Source: Actinomycetales bacterium (GTDB taxonomy: Bacteria; Actinomycetota; Actinomycetes; S36-B12). Taken from it: 64,000 bases of DNA. Below the pieces are notes generated by a model. That model saw only the letters and a list, made by a program, of their open reading frames with translations, was not told the origin of the DNA and ran no database searches. This document shows, piece by piece, positions 18,996 to 28,182 of this stretch. Within the stretch, counting starts at the first letter, position 1, and the number at the start of each line of letters is the position of its first letter. The position numbers were made by a program, and so were the translations under genes. Location: contig WGLX01000039.1 of the NCBI GenBank assembly GCA_016125355.1, forward strand, positions 24,068 to 88,067. Reading direction: 5' to 3'.

Positions 18996-19327
18996 CGACC
19001 CCGCCACGGTCCTCCGAGCAGAGGGCCGACGCGCTCGCGGCGGCCCATCAGACCCGGCAGGAGCGGGCCCGGCTGCGGGCTGCCCTGAAGGCCCGGGAGC
19101 TCACCGGCCTCGACGTGCTCCTCGGGGCAGCCGAGCATCCGGCCTGGGCATCGGCGCGGGTCTCCTGGCTCCTGCAGAGCCTGCCGGGGGTCGGCGCCGT
19201 CCGGGCGGAGCGGATGATGTCCGAGCTGGGCATCGCCCCCTCCCGGCGGATCCAAGGGCTCGGGGAGCGGCAGCGCGCTGCCCTCGTCGAGCGGCTCGGG
19301 CAGCGCGAGGCAGGGAGCGACGCATGA
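18992..19327 (+). CDS. mihF: Actinobacterial integration host factor (mIHF/sIHF family)
   Basis: Small nucleoid-associated DNA-binding protein found in actinobacteria; essential in Mycobacterium. 111 residues from GTG 18992, overlapping the pyrF stop by 4 bp. A basic, helical N-terminal arm (about residues 10-38) is followed by the helix-two-turn-helix DNA-binding unit centred on LPGVGAV (64-70). The position between pyrF and gmk is the same as in Mycobacterium. Confidence 0.93.
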   Translation: MTTPPRSSEQRADALAAAHQTRQERARLRAALKARELTGLDVLLGAAEHPAWASARVSWLLQSLPGVGAVRAERMMSELGIAPSRRIQGLGERQRAALVERLGQREAGSDA

Positions 19328-19887
19328 CCGCCCCGCTGGTCGTCGTCTCCGGCCCGTCGGGGGTGGGGAAGAGCACCGTGGTGGCCGAGGCCCTCGCCCA
19401 GGACCCGGGCATCTGGCTCTCGGTGAGCGCCACCACGCGGGCACCCCGACCGGGGGAGCAGGACGGGCGGGAGTACTTCTTCGTCAGCCCGGAGCGGTTC
19501 GACGAGCTGGTGGCTACCGACGGACTCCTCGAGTGGGCCGAGTACGCGGGCAACCGCTATGGGACGCCTCGCGCCGCCGTGGAGGAGCGCCGGGAGGCCG
19601 AGGTGCCGGTGCTGCTCGAGATCGAGGTCCAGGGCGCCCGCCAGATCCGCGAGGCCGTGCCGGGCGCTCTCCTCGTGTTCCTTGCGCCCCCGTCCTGGGA
19701 GGTCCTGGAGGACCGACTGACCGGCCGAGGGACCGAATCGCCCGAATCGGTCGAGCGCAGGCTGCAGGCGGCCCGAGAGGAGCTGGCCGCCGCGGGGGAG
19801 TTCGACACCGTGCTCGTGAACGCCGATGTCCGGGAGTGCGCGCAGGCCTTGATAGCATTGGTGGCCGATGCGCACCGGAATTCCTGA
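19324..19887 (+). CDS. gmk: Guanylate kinase
   Basis: Phosphorylates GMP to GDP. 187 residues from ATG 19324, overlapping the mihF stop. The P-loop GPSGVGKST lies at about residues 10-18. The GMP-binding region has [19 protein letters not shown], and the lid and [11 protein letters not shown] segments are normal. A TAGCAT hexamer near 19852 inside its 3' end could be an extra promoter for rpoZ. Confidence 0.97.
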   Translation: MTAPLVVVSGPSGVGKSTVVAEALAQDPGIWLSVSATTRAPRPGEQDGREYFFVSPERFDELVATDGLLEWAEYAGNRYGTPRAAVEERREAEVPVLLEIEVQGARQIREAVPGALLVFLAPPSWEVLEDRLTGRGTESPESVERRLQAAREELAAAGEFDTVLVNADVRECAQALIALVADAHRNS

Positions 19888-19931
19888 TCGCTGCTGCATC
19901 CGTATCCATTACCACTGAATGAGGCCGTGAC

Positions 19932-20246
19932 GTGAGCAGTGCCATCCGCCCCGAGGGCATCACCCATCCCTCGATCGACGAGCTGCTGGAGAAGACCGAC
20001 TCCAAGTACTCCCTGGTGATCTACGCGTCGAAGCGGGCCCGTCAGATCAACGCCTACTACTCCCAGCTCGGCGAGGGCCTCCTGGAGTATGTCGGGCCCC
20101 TCGTGGAGACCCACCTGCAGGAGAAGCCGCTGTCCATCGCGCTTCGTGAGATCGACGCCGGCCTCCTGACCAGCACCCCGATCGCCGAGGGCGAGGCGGC
20201 CGACGTGGTCGCGTCCGCCGACGTCGACGCGTCCACGGACGAGTAG
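19932..20246 (+). CDS. rpoZ: RNA polymerase omega subunit
   Basis: Small subunit that assists assembly of RNA polymerase. 104 residues from GTG 19932; the gap from gmk is 44 nt. The conserved core is visible: [23 protein letters not shown] split over residues 12-35, the ARQINAYY segment and [10 protein letters not shown]. The C-terminus is an acidic Ala/Asp/Glu tail. The gmk-rpoZ-coaBC order is conserved across bacteria. Confidence 0.96.
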   Translation: MSSAIRPEGITHPSIDELLEKTDSKYSLVIYASKRARQINAYYSQLGEGLLEYVGPLVETHLQEKPLSIALREIDAGLLTSTPIAEGEAADVVASADVDASTDE

Positions 20247-20249
20247 TCC

Positions 20250-21467
20250 ATGTCCGCCGCGCCGAAGGTCGTCCTCGGCGTTGCCGGCGGCATCGCGGCC
20301 TACAAGGCCTGCGAGGTCCTAAGGGGCCTCACCGAATCCGGGGCGGACGTGACCGTTGTCCCGACCGAGGCGGCCCTGCGCTTCGTGGGCGCGGCCACGT
20401 GGTCCGCCCTCTCCGGCAAGCCCGTCAGCACCGACGTGTGGACGGGCGCCGATCGCGTGCCCCACGTCCGCCTCGGCCAGCAGGCGGATCTCGTCCTCGT
20501 CGCACCCGCGACGGCAGACCTGATCGCCCGGGCCACCCACGGCCTGGCCGACGACCTGCTCACGAACATCCTGCTCACGGCTCGCTGCCCGGTCGTGCTC
20601 GCGCCCGCGATGCACACGGAGATGTGGGAGCATCCGGCCACCCAGCACAATGTGGCCACCCTGCGGGCACGAGGCGTGCTCGTGCTCGACCCTGCCGTGG
20701 GACGCCTGACGGGCGCAGACACCGGCCCGGGGCGCCTGCCGGACCCCGCAGCCATCGTGGCGGCGGCCCACGACGTCCTGCGCCGGGGTGGCCTCCCTGA
20801 CGACCTCGCCGGCCGCCGGGTGGTCGTCAGCGCGGGCGGCACGCAGGAGGCTTGGGATCCGGTGCGCTACCTGGGCAATCGCAGCAGCGGGCGGCAGGGG
20901 GTGGACCTGGCGCGCACGGCGATCTCGCGCGGAGCCGAGGTCATCCTGGTGGCGGGCAGCATGGACGTCGAACCACCGGCCGGTGCGCGCGTGGTCCGAG
21001 TCGTGTCCGCGGAGGACATGCGCCGCGCCATGCACGACGAGGCTGCGGCCGCCGACGTCATCGTCATGGCCGCTGCGGTGGCCGACTTCCGGCCGGTCGC
21101 CGCCGGCGACGAGAAGATCAAGCGGGGAGACGGACCTCAGGATGTGAGCCTCCCGCTCACGCAGAACGTCGACATCCTCGCCGAGCTCGTCGCGAAGCGC
21201 GGGGGAGCGGCCCGTCCCGTCATCGTTGGCTTCGCGGCCGAGACCGGGTCGGCGGGCAAGGACGTCCTGACCCTCGGCCGGGAGAAGCTGGCCCGCAAGG
21301 GCTGCGACCTGCTGGTCGTCAATGACGTGTCCGGCGACAAGGTGTTCGGACAGACGGAGAACGAGGTGGTCATCCTCGGAGCGGATGGCTCCGAGCTGCC
21401 CGTCGCCCGCACCTCCAAGGCCGGCATCGCCGACGCGATCTGGGACGCGGTGGTCGCACGGCAGTGA
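20250..21467 (+). CDS. coaBC: Bifunctional phosphopantothenoylcysteine decarboxylase / synthetase
   Basis: Two consecutive steps of coenzyme A synthesis. 405 residues from ATG 20250, three bases after the rpoZ stop. The N-terminal CoaC half is a flavoprotein with the APATADLIARATHGLADDL region and the PAMHTEMW substrate-binding motif in its actinobacterial form (His in place of the usual Asn). The C-terminal CoaB half has GGTQEAWDPVRYLGNRSSG as its nucleotide-binding start, AAAVADFRP, and the lysine-rich EKIKR segment. Confidence 0.97.
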   Translation: MSAAPKVVLGVAGGIAAYKACEVLRGLTESGADVTVVPTEAALRFVGAATWSALSGKPVSTDVWTGADRVPHVRLGQQADLVLVAPATADLIARATHGLADDLLTNILLTARCPVVLAPAMHTEMWEHPATQHNVATLRARGVLVLDPAVGRLTGADTGPGRLPDPAAIVAAAHDVLRRGGLPDDLAGRRVVVSAGGTQEAWDPVRYLGNRSSGRQGVDLARTAISRGAEVILVAGSMDVEPPAGARVVRVVSAEDMRRAMHDEAAAADVIVMAAAVADFRPVAAGDEKIKRGDGPQDVSLPLTQNVDILAELVAKRGGAARPVIVGFAAETGSAGKDVLTLGREKLARKGCDLLVVNDVSGDKVFGQTENEVVILGADGSELPVARTSKAGIADAIWDAVVARQ

Positions 21468-21475
21468 TGCGTCGG

Positions 21476-21481
21476 TAGTCT
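21476..21481 (+). promoter_or_regulatory. Possible -10 box for the peptidase gene
   Basis: TAGTCT fits TANNNT. A start near 21488 gives a leader of about 33 nt that contains the GGAG ribosome-binding site at 21511-21514. Confidence 0.4.
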
Positions 21482-21520
21482 CCCGGACGTCGCTTCGAAT
21501 GTCTCCCTCTGGAGTTGCCT

Positions 21521-22570
21521 GTGTGCCGCCGTGCCTGGCTGACCGTGGCCGGTGCGGCCGCTGTCCTCGCCCTCCTCATCCCGCCGGGATCCGCGGCGGT
21601 CGCTGATGAACCCGCGCCGCTGAACGGAGGACAGGCGGCCAGCAGCCAGCCGGTCACCGTCGATGTTCCGATGCCCACGGTTCCCGCGCCCGGACGCCAG
21701 GGAATGAACGGCGTCGTCGAGATCCGGGTCGGACGCTCTGCGCCCTTCCTCGTCATGGTCGACACGGGGTCGGTCGGCCTGCGGGTCTTCCCCGGGGCCT
21801 GGGGGTCCACGCCGCGAGGCGTCACCCTCACCGACCAGCGCCTGCAGACGGGCACGGGCGGCGATGCGTTCCGGGGCCTCCTCGGCCGGTCCCCCCTGAC
21901 GATCGGTGGGGTGACCACCACGCGGGCCATCGGCTTCCAGTACGTCAACACCGATGCGGCGATCATCCGCGGCTGGGCGGCGAAGCGCGTCTACGGGATC
22001 CTCGGCATCGGCACCGGACGGTATCGACTGGCCAACCCGCTGTCCGCCCTCCCCGGGGAAGCGGGCCTGCGCTGGAGCGTCCACCTGGGCGGGGACCCGC
22101 TGACTCGGCGCTCCGGCATGGGGCACCTCGTCCTGGGCGCCCGGCAGCCCACCTCGGCGATCGCCAGCTTCCAGCTCCCGCCGCTGGGACCCGACGGCTA
22201 CGGTGCGCTGCTCTGGGACGACCACAAGGCGCCCGGCTGCTGGACGTTCGGGACGATGCGCGAGACCTGCGTCGACACCTGGTTCGACTCGGGTTTCCAC
22301 CCGATGCGCGTCAAGGGTGCGGACTTCCGACGGGTTCCCGTCAATGCGGCGGGCCAGGTGCGCCCGGGGACGTCGATCGCGCTGGCGGATGTCGGCAGTG
22401 CCTTCGAGGCCTGGCGCTTCCGCGCCGGCCGCACGGCATCGGCGGACCAGGTCCGCATCCTCGCCAAGGGCCGTCCCGGGATCAACACGGGCAACGCCCC
22501 CTTCTTCCGCTTCACGGTGTCGTACGACGTCGCGAACGGGCTGGTCAGCCTGTCCGACCGGCGTGGCTGA
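21521..22570 (+). CDS. Secreted pepsin-like aspartic peptidase (predicted)
   Basis: Start chosen at GTG 21521, 6 nt after GGAG (21511-21514); a TTG at 21515 would add two residues. 349 residues. An N-terminal signal peptide is clear: MCRRAW, then a hydrophobic core to about residue 27. Two Asp-(Thr/Ser)-Gly motifs are seen: D81-T-G-S in LVMVDTGSVGLRVF and D256-S-G in TWFDSGFHP, about 175 residues apart, as in the two-lobed pepsin (A1) fold. Two cysteines near 241-251 could form a disulfide. I infer an extracellular peptidase. Bacterial pepsin homologues are uncommon; an alternative is a non-peptidase relative that kept the fold (some DUF3443-type proteins have a similar first motif). It precedes an exported sulfatase in the same direction. 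Confidence 0.65.
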   Translation: MCRRAWLTVAGAAAVLALLIPPGSAAVADEPAPLNGGQAASSQPVTVDVPMPTVPAPGRQGMNGVVEIRVGRSAPFLVMVDTGSVGLRVFPGAWGSTPRGVTLTDQRLQTGTGGDAFRGLLGRSPLTIGGVTTTRAIGFQYVNTDAAIIRGWAAKRVYGILGIGTGRYRLANPLSALPGEAGLRWSVHLGGDPLTRRSGMGHLVLGARQPTSAIASFQLPPLGPDGYGALLWDDHKAPGCWTFGTMRETCVDTWFDSGFHPMRVKGADFRRVPVNAAGQVRPGTSIALADVGSAFEAWRFRAGRTASADQVRILAKGRPGINTGNAPFFRFTVSYDVANGLVSLSDRRG

Positions 22571-22639
22571 CCGACCTCGGATCGCCACCTCCTTCCACCC
22601 CGCCTCTGCCAGCCCGACCGACGACGACAGGACACTGAC

Positions 22640-24634
22640 GTGGACAACGAGAACCCCGACTACACCGGCATCGATCCCGCCCTCCACGACCCGAGGTCAG
22701 CACGGCTGAGCCGTCGACGCCTGCTGCAGGCGGCCGGCGCCGTGGGGCTCGGTGCCGCCGCGTTGGGCGCGGGCGCGCGGACCGCCGAGGCGGCCCCGAT
22801 GCAGCCCTTCCGCCCGCGAGGCCGACTGCGTCGCCGCCCCAACTTCCTGATCTTCATGGTGGACGAGATGCGGACCGCACCGTCGTACGAGAGTGCGGAG
22901 ACCCGGGCCTGGCGTGAGCGGAACCTGCAGGCGCAGAACTTCCTGCGCCGCAATGCCATGGAGTTCACCAACCACCACATCATGGCCGTCGCCTGCCAGC
23001 CGAGCCGCGCATCGATCTACACGGGTCAGTACCCGACGCTCCACGGCGTCTCGCAGACCTCGGGATCGGCGAAGAGCGCCATCGAGGAGGACCTGTACTG
23101 GCTGCAGCCCGGGACGGTCCCGACCCTGGGCAACTACTTCCGTGCGGCCGGCTACGACACGTACTGGAAGGGCAAGTGGCACATCTCCGACGGGGACATC
23201 TACCAGCCGGGCAGCTACAACCCCCTGCCCAGCTACAACGCCAACGGCGTGCGCGATCCCTACCTCGAGAGCGTCTACGAGGAGGCCGGGATGCTCGAGC
23301 AGTACGGCTTCACCGGCTGGATCGGCCCCGAGCCGCACGGCAGCAACCCGCTGAACTCCGGCTCGTCGGCCCCGGGTGGCCGTGGACGAGATGAGGTGTT
23401 CGCGCAGTGGGGGATCGAAAAGCTCCTGCAGCTGCGCAACTCGACCAAGCCGTGGCTGCTGGTCAACTCCTTCGTGAACCCGCACGACATCACGCTGTGG
23501 GGAGATCTCACGCTGGCCGCCCAGACGTTCTACCTCGACCAGCAGCTCCTCGGCTCGGACGTGCCGCGGAACCTGTTCACCCCCGAGTACGCCGCGTCGC
23601 AGAACGAGGACCTGTCCGGCAAGCCGACGGCCCAGGGCTCCTATCGCGACCAGTACCCGCTCGGCTTCCAGCCCCTCGCCGGGCACGAGCCGTACCAGCG
23701 GTTCTACTACCAGCTCCAGAAGAACGTCGATGACCAGATCTCGCGGGTAATCAAGGTCCTGACGGCCGACAAGGCGCAGTACCGCGACACCATCGTGGTC
23801 TTCCTGTCCGACCACGGCGAGCAGCTCGGTTCGCACGGTGGCCTGTTCCAGAAGTGGTCCAGCGCGTACGACGAGACCGTCCGGGTGCCGTTCCTGTTCC
23901 ACAATCCCATCCTCTTCGACCGGGCTGAGCAGTCCGATCTCGTGACGAGCCATGCGGACTTCCTGCCGACCATGCTGGGCCTGGCCGGCCTGGACGAGGA
24001 GGTCCTCCGCAAGGAGCTGCGCACGACCCACACGGAGGTACAGCCGCTGGTGGGCCGGGACCTGTCCGGCTACCTCCTCGGCGAGAACGACGGCTCGCAG
24101 CACCGTGGCGAGTCGGTGTACTTCATGACCGACGACCAGATCTTCAAGGGCATGAACGCCGTCTCCTGGAAGGGCACCGAGTTCACGCCCGTCGAGCAGC
24201 CCGCCAGCCTGGAGGCCGTCTTCATGGCCCTGCCGACCGGCCCGGCCGGTGAGCGGGAGATGTGGAAGCTGGTCCGGTACTTCGACAACCCGGACTTCTG
24301 GACCTCGCCCGGGGTCCAGGACGTGCAGACGATCATGAAGGGCCGGGTCAACGAGCCCGGTCCGAAGGTCGGGTTCACGACCGTCAAGGCGCTGCAGCCC
24401 ACTGGCGATCAGGTCGGGCCGGCCCCGGACGAGTGGGAGCTGTACTGCACGAGCCGGGACCCGATGGAGTTGAGCAACCTGTACGGGAACCCCGACTACG
24501 GACCCCAGCTGGAGATCCTCCTGGCCGAGCTGAACGCGCAGAACGCGGCCAAGCGCCGGACGCCGACCAATGAGCCCTGGGCGGACGGCTCGGCCATCCA
24601 GTTCGGGTTCAACCCGGCGGTGCCGATCCCCTAG
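22640..24634 (+). CDS. Tat-exported sulfatase family hydrolase
   Basis: Alkaline-phosphatase-superfamily hydrolase of a sulfate (or phosphonate) ester outside the cytoplasm. 664 residues from GTG 22640, with AGGA at 22629-22632. A twin-arginine signal is present: SRRRLLQ at residues 24-30, a hydrophobic stretch to 42, and AEA near 51. The formylglycine motif is Cys119-Gln-Pro-Ser-Arg followed by the YTG turn, so the nucleophile would be made by a formylglycine-generating enzyme before export. Metal ligands include Asp75 (FMVDEM) and Asp391-His392 (SDHGEQLGSHG). The substrate cannot be told from sequence. The upstream peptidase is 69 nt away. Confidence 0.88.
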   Translation: MDNENPDYTGIDPALHDPRSARLSRRRLLQAAGAVGLGAAALGAGARTAEAAPMQPFRPRGRLRRRPNFLIFMVDEMRTAPSYESAETRAWRERNLQAQNFLRRNAMEFTNHHIMAVACQPSRASIYTGQYPTLHGVSQTSGSAKSAIEEDLYWLQPGTVPTLGNYFRAAGYDTYWKGKWHISDGDIYQPGSYNPLPSYNANGVRDPYLESVYEEAGMLEQYGFTGWIGPEPHGSNPLNSGSSAPGGRGRDEVFAQWGIEKLLQLRNSTKPWLLVNSFVNPHDITLWGDLTLAAQTFYLDQQLLGSDVPRNLFTPEYAASQNEDLSGKPTAQGSYRDQYPLGFQPLAGHEPYQRFYYQLQKNVDDQISRVIKVLTADKAQYRDTIVVFLSDHGEQLGSHGGLFQKWSSAYDETVRVPFLFHNPILFDRAEQSDLVTSHADFLPTMLGLAGLDEEVLRKELRTTHTEVQPLVGRDLSGYLLGENDGSQHRGESVYFMTDDQIFKGMNAVSWKGTEFTPVEQPASLEAVFMALPTGPAGEREMWKLVRYFDNPDFWTSPGVQDVQTIMKGRVNEPGPKVGFTTVKALQPTGDQVGPAPDEWELYCTSRDPMELSNLYGNPDYGPQLEILLAELNAQNAAKRRTPTNEPWADGSAIQFGFNPAVPIP

Positions 24635-24649
24635 CGGAGCGGCGTCCGG

Positions 24650-24655
24650 TATCCT
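24650..24655 (+). promoter_or_regulatory. -10 box of metK
   Basis: TATCCT would place the transcription start near 24662, exactly at the 5' base of the SAM-IV riboswitch. The good match between expected start and riboswitch boundary supports it. Confidence 0.6.
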
Positions 24656-24662
24656 TCACCGC

Positions 24663-24767
24663 GGTCAAGAGCACCAGCGCACAGCCCCGGCTTGCTGGTC
24701 GGCAACCCTCCATCGCGGTGGGGTGCTCCGGGTGAGGACCAGGCCCCGACCGGGGCAAGCGCGAGTC
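24663..24767 (+). ncRNA. SAM-IV riboswitch
   Basis: Binds S-adenosylmethionine and feeds back on SAM synthesis. Visible parts: P1 GGTC (24663-24666) with GACC (24737-24740); the GAGCACCAGCG / CTTGCTGGTCGGCAACC core shared by the SAM-I clan; the GCGGTGGGGTGCTCCGGGTGA block; the CCCCG-GAC-CGGGG style hairpin at about 24743-24755; and the trailing CAAGCGCGAGTC, which forms the distal pseudoknot of SAM-IV. I recall the actinobacterial SAM-IV consensus matching these blocks in the same order. It lies between the sulfatase stop and metK. The mechanism here (transcription or translation) is not decided by the sequence, since the RBS is about 30 nt further on. Confidence 0.88.
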
Positions 24768-24806
24768 CGCCCGGGCTGCGAAGTCATGTGAGAGTGAGGA
24801 ACGTAC

Positions 24807-26057
<1,251 letters not shown>

Positions 26058-26063
26058 TCCGAC

Positions 26064-26069
26064 TAGGTT
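26064..26069 (+). promoter_or_regulatory. -10 box of priA
   Basis: TAGGTT lies 8 nt before the chosen GTG (26078) and 6 nt before an out-of-frame ATG-TGA (26076-26081). The transcript would begin at about 26076, making priA almost leaderless. Confidence 0.5.
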
Positions 26070-26077
26070 CGCTCGAT

Positions 26078-28081
26078 GTGACCGAGGCCGAGCAGCTCCC
26101 GCTCCTTCCGGAGCGCGCTGCTCGGCCTCGGCGCGTTCGCGGGCCCGTCCCGCTCGCGGAGACGGACCCGGTCGCACAGGTCGTCATCGACTCCCCGCTG
26201 CCGCACCTGGACCGTGTCTTCGACTATGCCGTGCCCGCCGCGCTCGACGAGCGGGCCAGGGTCGGGTGCCGGGTCCGGGTCCGGTTCGCCGGCAAGCTGA
26301 CTGACGGCTACCTGATCGGACGGACCGCGGAGGCCGACCACGGGGGAGAGCTCCGGCCCCTCGAGCGGGTCGTCGGAACGGACCTCGTCCTCGAGCCCGG
26401 GATCCTGGTGCTGGCCCGCGAAGTGGCCCAGCGCTACGCGGGCACGGTGAGTGACGTGCTCCGCGCGGCGATCCCGCCGAGGCACGCCCGTGCCGAGGCG
26501 GTCGAGGTCGAGCCGTCCACGTGGACGGCCGAGGCGGATTCGATCGACGCGGAGCGCTGGTCCGCCTACGACAGCGGCCCCGCCCTGCTGCAGCGGCTGG
26601 CGGATCCCGGGGCGGCCCCGACCCGCGCCGTGTGGTCGCTCGCGCCAGCGACCCGGTGGGTCGACGATGTGGCCGCGGCGGTCCGGGCCGTGCTCGCGCA
26701 GGACCGCGGGTCGGTGGTCGTCGTCGTGCCGGACGCGCGCGATGTCGCGGCGGTGCTGGACCGGTTCGAGGATGCGGTTCAGGCGGGCGCTGTGGCGACG
26801 CTGACAGCCGACCTCGGCCCGGAGCGGCGGTACCGTGAGTTCCTGCGGATCCTGCGGGGCGGTGCGCGCCTGGTGGTCGGCACCCGGGCCGCGGTGTTCG
26901 CGCCGGTCGTGGACCCGCGACTGCTCGTGCTCTGGGACGACGGCGACGACGCCCTCTGCGAGCCACATGCGCCCTACTGGGACGCGAGGGACGTCCTCGC
27001 CCTGCGGGCGCACCTCACCGGTTGCGACCTGCTGGTCGGCTCGCCCGCTCGCTCGGTCGTCACCGAGCAGTGGTGCCGGACGGGGTGGGCGCGGTCGGTG
27101 CAGGCGACCCGGACATCCGTCGGCGAGCGTGGCCCGCGGGTGCGCGCGCTCGCCCGGGAGGATGCCGCCCGAGACCCGGCCGCGGCTGCCGCACGCATCC
27201 CGCATCCGGCATGGCAGGCGGCGCGCTCGGCGCTGGAGCGCGGGCCCGTCCTCGTCCAGGTGCCCCGACGCGGCTACCTGCCGATGCTGGCCTGCCAGCG
27301 GTGCCGTGAGCCGGCACGTTGCACGTGCGGCGGTCCCCTGCGGATCGCCGGGGCGGGAAAAGTCCCGTCCTGCGAATGGTGCGGCACCCTCGTGGGGGAC
27401 TGGCGCTGCCGGGAGTGCGGCGACCGCCGGTTGCGCGCGGTGAGCGTCGGCGTCGAGCGCACAGCGGAGGAGATCGGGCGGGCCTTCCCCGGCGTGCCCG
27501 TCGTCTCCAGCCACGCGGGACGGATGGTGGGCGAGGTCGACGACCGGCCCCAGGTCGTCGTGGCCACGCCCGGCGCCGAGCCGCGCTGCGCGGGCGGGTA
27601 CCGAGGCGTCCTCCTCCTCGATGCCCGGGCGCAGTTGCAGCGCCCGTCCCTCGAGACCACCGAGGACACGGCCCGGAGGTGGTTCGCGGCCGCCGCGCTG
27701 GCCGAGCCGGGCGGGCAGGTCGTCGTCACGGCGGACAACGCCCTGCCGATCGTGCAGGCGCTGCTCCGCTGGGACGCCCCGTGGCTGGCCGACCGGGAGC
27801 TCGCCGAGCGCTCCAGCGCGGGCCTGCCGCCGGCTACCCGGATGGCGGCACTGCTCGGGGCGGCCGCGGACATCGAGGACGTCGCACGGGCGCTCACCGT
27901 CCCGCACCGGCTGCTCGGCCCGGTCCCGCGCGAGGGCGAGGACCGGCACCGCGGCCTGGTCGTGGTCGCTCGCGAGGACGGTGCCACCCTGGCGACGCAG
28001 TTGCGGGCGATCACGGCCACGCGGTCGGCGCAGTCGAAGACGGCCCCCGTCCACGTCCGGCTGGACCCCCGCGACCTCTAG
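26078..28081 (+). CDS. priA: Primosomal protein N' (PriA), actinobacterial type without helicase motifs
   Basis: Replication-restart protein that binds stalled forks. 667 residues from GTG 26078. The N-terminal PriA DNA-binding segment (VVIDSPLPHLDRVFDYAVP) is well kept, as is the cysteine-rich zinc region near residues 405-450 (ACQRCREPARCTCGG, then CEWCGTLVGDWRCRECGDRRLR in two pieces). In contrast, no Walker A GxGKT is present, and the DEEH position appears as DDGDD near residue 288, so ATPase and helicase activity are probably lost. This is a known property of actinobacterial PriA. def follows after 101 nt. Confidence 0.9.
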   Translation: MTEAEQLPLLPERAARPRRVRGPVPLAETDPVAQVVIDSPLPHLDRVFDYAVPAALDERARVGCRVRVRFAGKLTDGYLIGRTAEADHGGELRPLERVVGTDLVLEPGILVLAREVAQRYAGTVSDVLRAAIPPRHARAEAVEVEPSTWTAEADSIDAERWSAYDSGPALLQRLADPGAAPTRAVWSLAPATRWVDDVAAAVRAVLAQDRGSVVVVVPDARDVAAVLDRFEDAVQAGAVATLTADLGPERRYREFLRILRGGARLVVGTRAAVFAPVVDPRLLVLWDDGDDALCEPHAPYWDARDVLALRAHLTGCDLLVGSPARSVVTEQWCRTGWARSVQATRTSVGERGPRVRALAREDAARDPAAAAARIPHPAWQAARSALERGPVLVQVPRRGYLPMLACQRCREPARCTCGGPLRIAGAGKVPSCEWCGTLVGDWRCRECGDRRLRAVSVGVERTAEEIGRAFPGVPVVSSHAGRMVGEVDDRPQVVVATPGAEPRCAGGYRGVLLLDARAQLQRPSLETTEDTARRWFAAAALAEPGGQVVVTADNALPIVQALLRWDAPWLADRELAERSSAGLPPATRMAALLGAAADIEDVARALTVPHRLLGPVPREGEDRHRGLVVVAREDGATLATQLRAITATRSAQSKTAPVHVRLDPRDL

Positions 28082-28087
28082 CCCGTT

Positions 28088-28112
28088 TCTCCCACGTCGC
28101 GGGACAGGTGAG
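28088..28112 (+). repeat. First copy of a 25-bp hairpin repeat upstream of def
   Basis: Matches the copy at 28138-28162 at 19 of 25 positions. The core pairs CCC with GGG imperfectly around GTC. The two copies are exactly 50 bp apart. Possible operator or terminator after priA. Confidence 0.5.
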
Positions 28113-28137
28113 CCAAAGGAGACCGTTATGCCTCATC

Positions 28138-28162
28138 TCTCCCACTACGTGGGACAAACGAG
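28138..28162 (+). repeat. Second copy of the 25-bp hairpin repeat, over the def -35 region
   Basis: Contains a perfect 6-bp palindrome TCCCAC-TAC-GTGGGA (28139-28153 region). The copy covers the stretch where the -35 contact for the def promoter (-10 at 28171) would lie, which makes an operator role plausible. Confidence 0.5.
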
Positions 28163-28170
28163 GGGCGGCC

Positions 28171-28176
28171 TAGACT
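28171..28176 (+). promoter_or_regulatory. -10 box of def, leaderless start
   Basis: TAGACT is followed by exactly 6 nt and the def ATG, so the first transcribed base should be the A of the start codon. Confidence 0.65.
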
Positions 28177-28182
28177 CGCGGC

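Noticed and set aside
24570..24791. 73-codon frame across the metK leader
   Set aside because: It overlaps the SAM-IV riboswitch and the sulfatase 3' end, and encodes a Pro/Arg-rich shadow.
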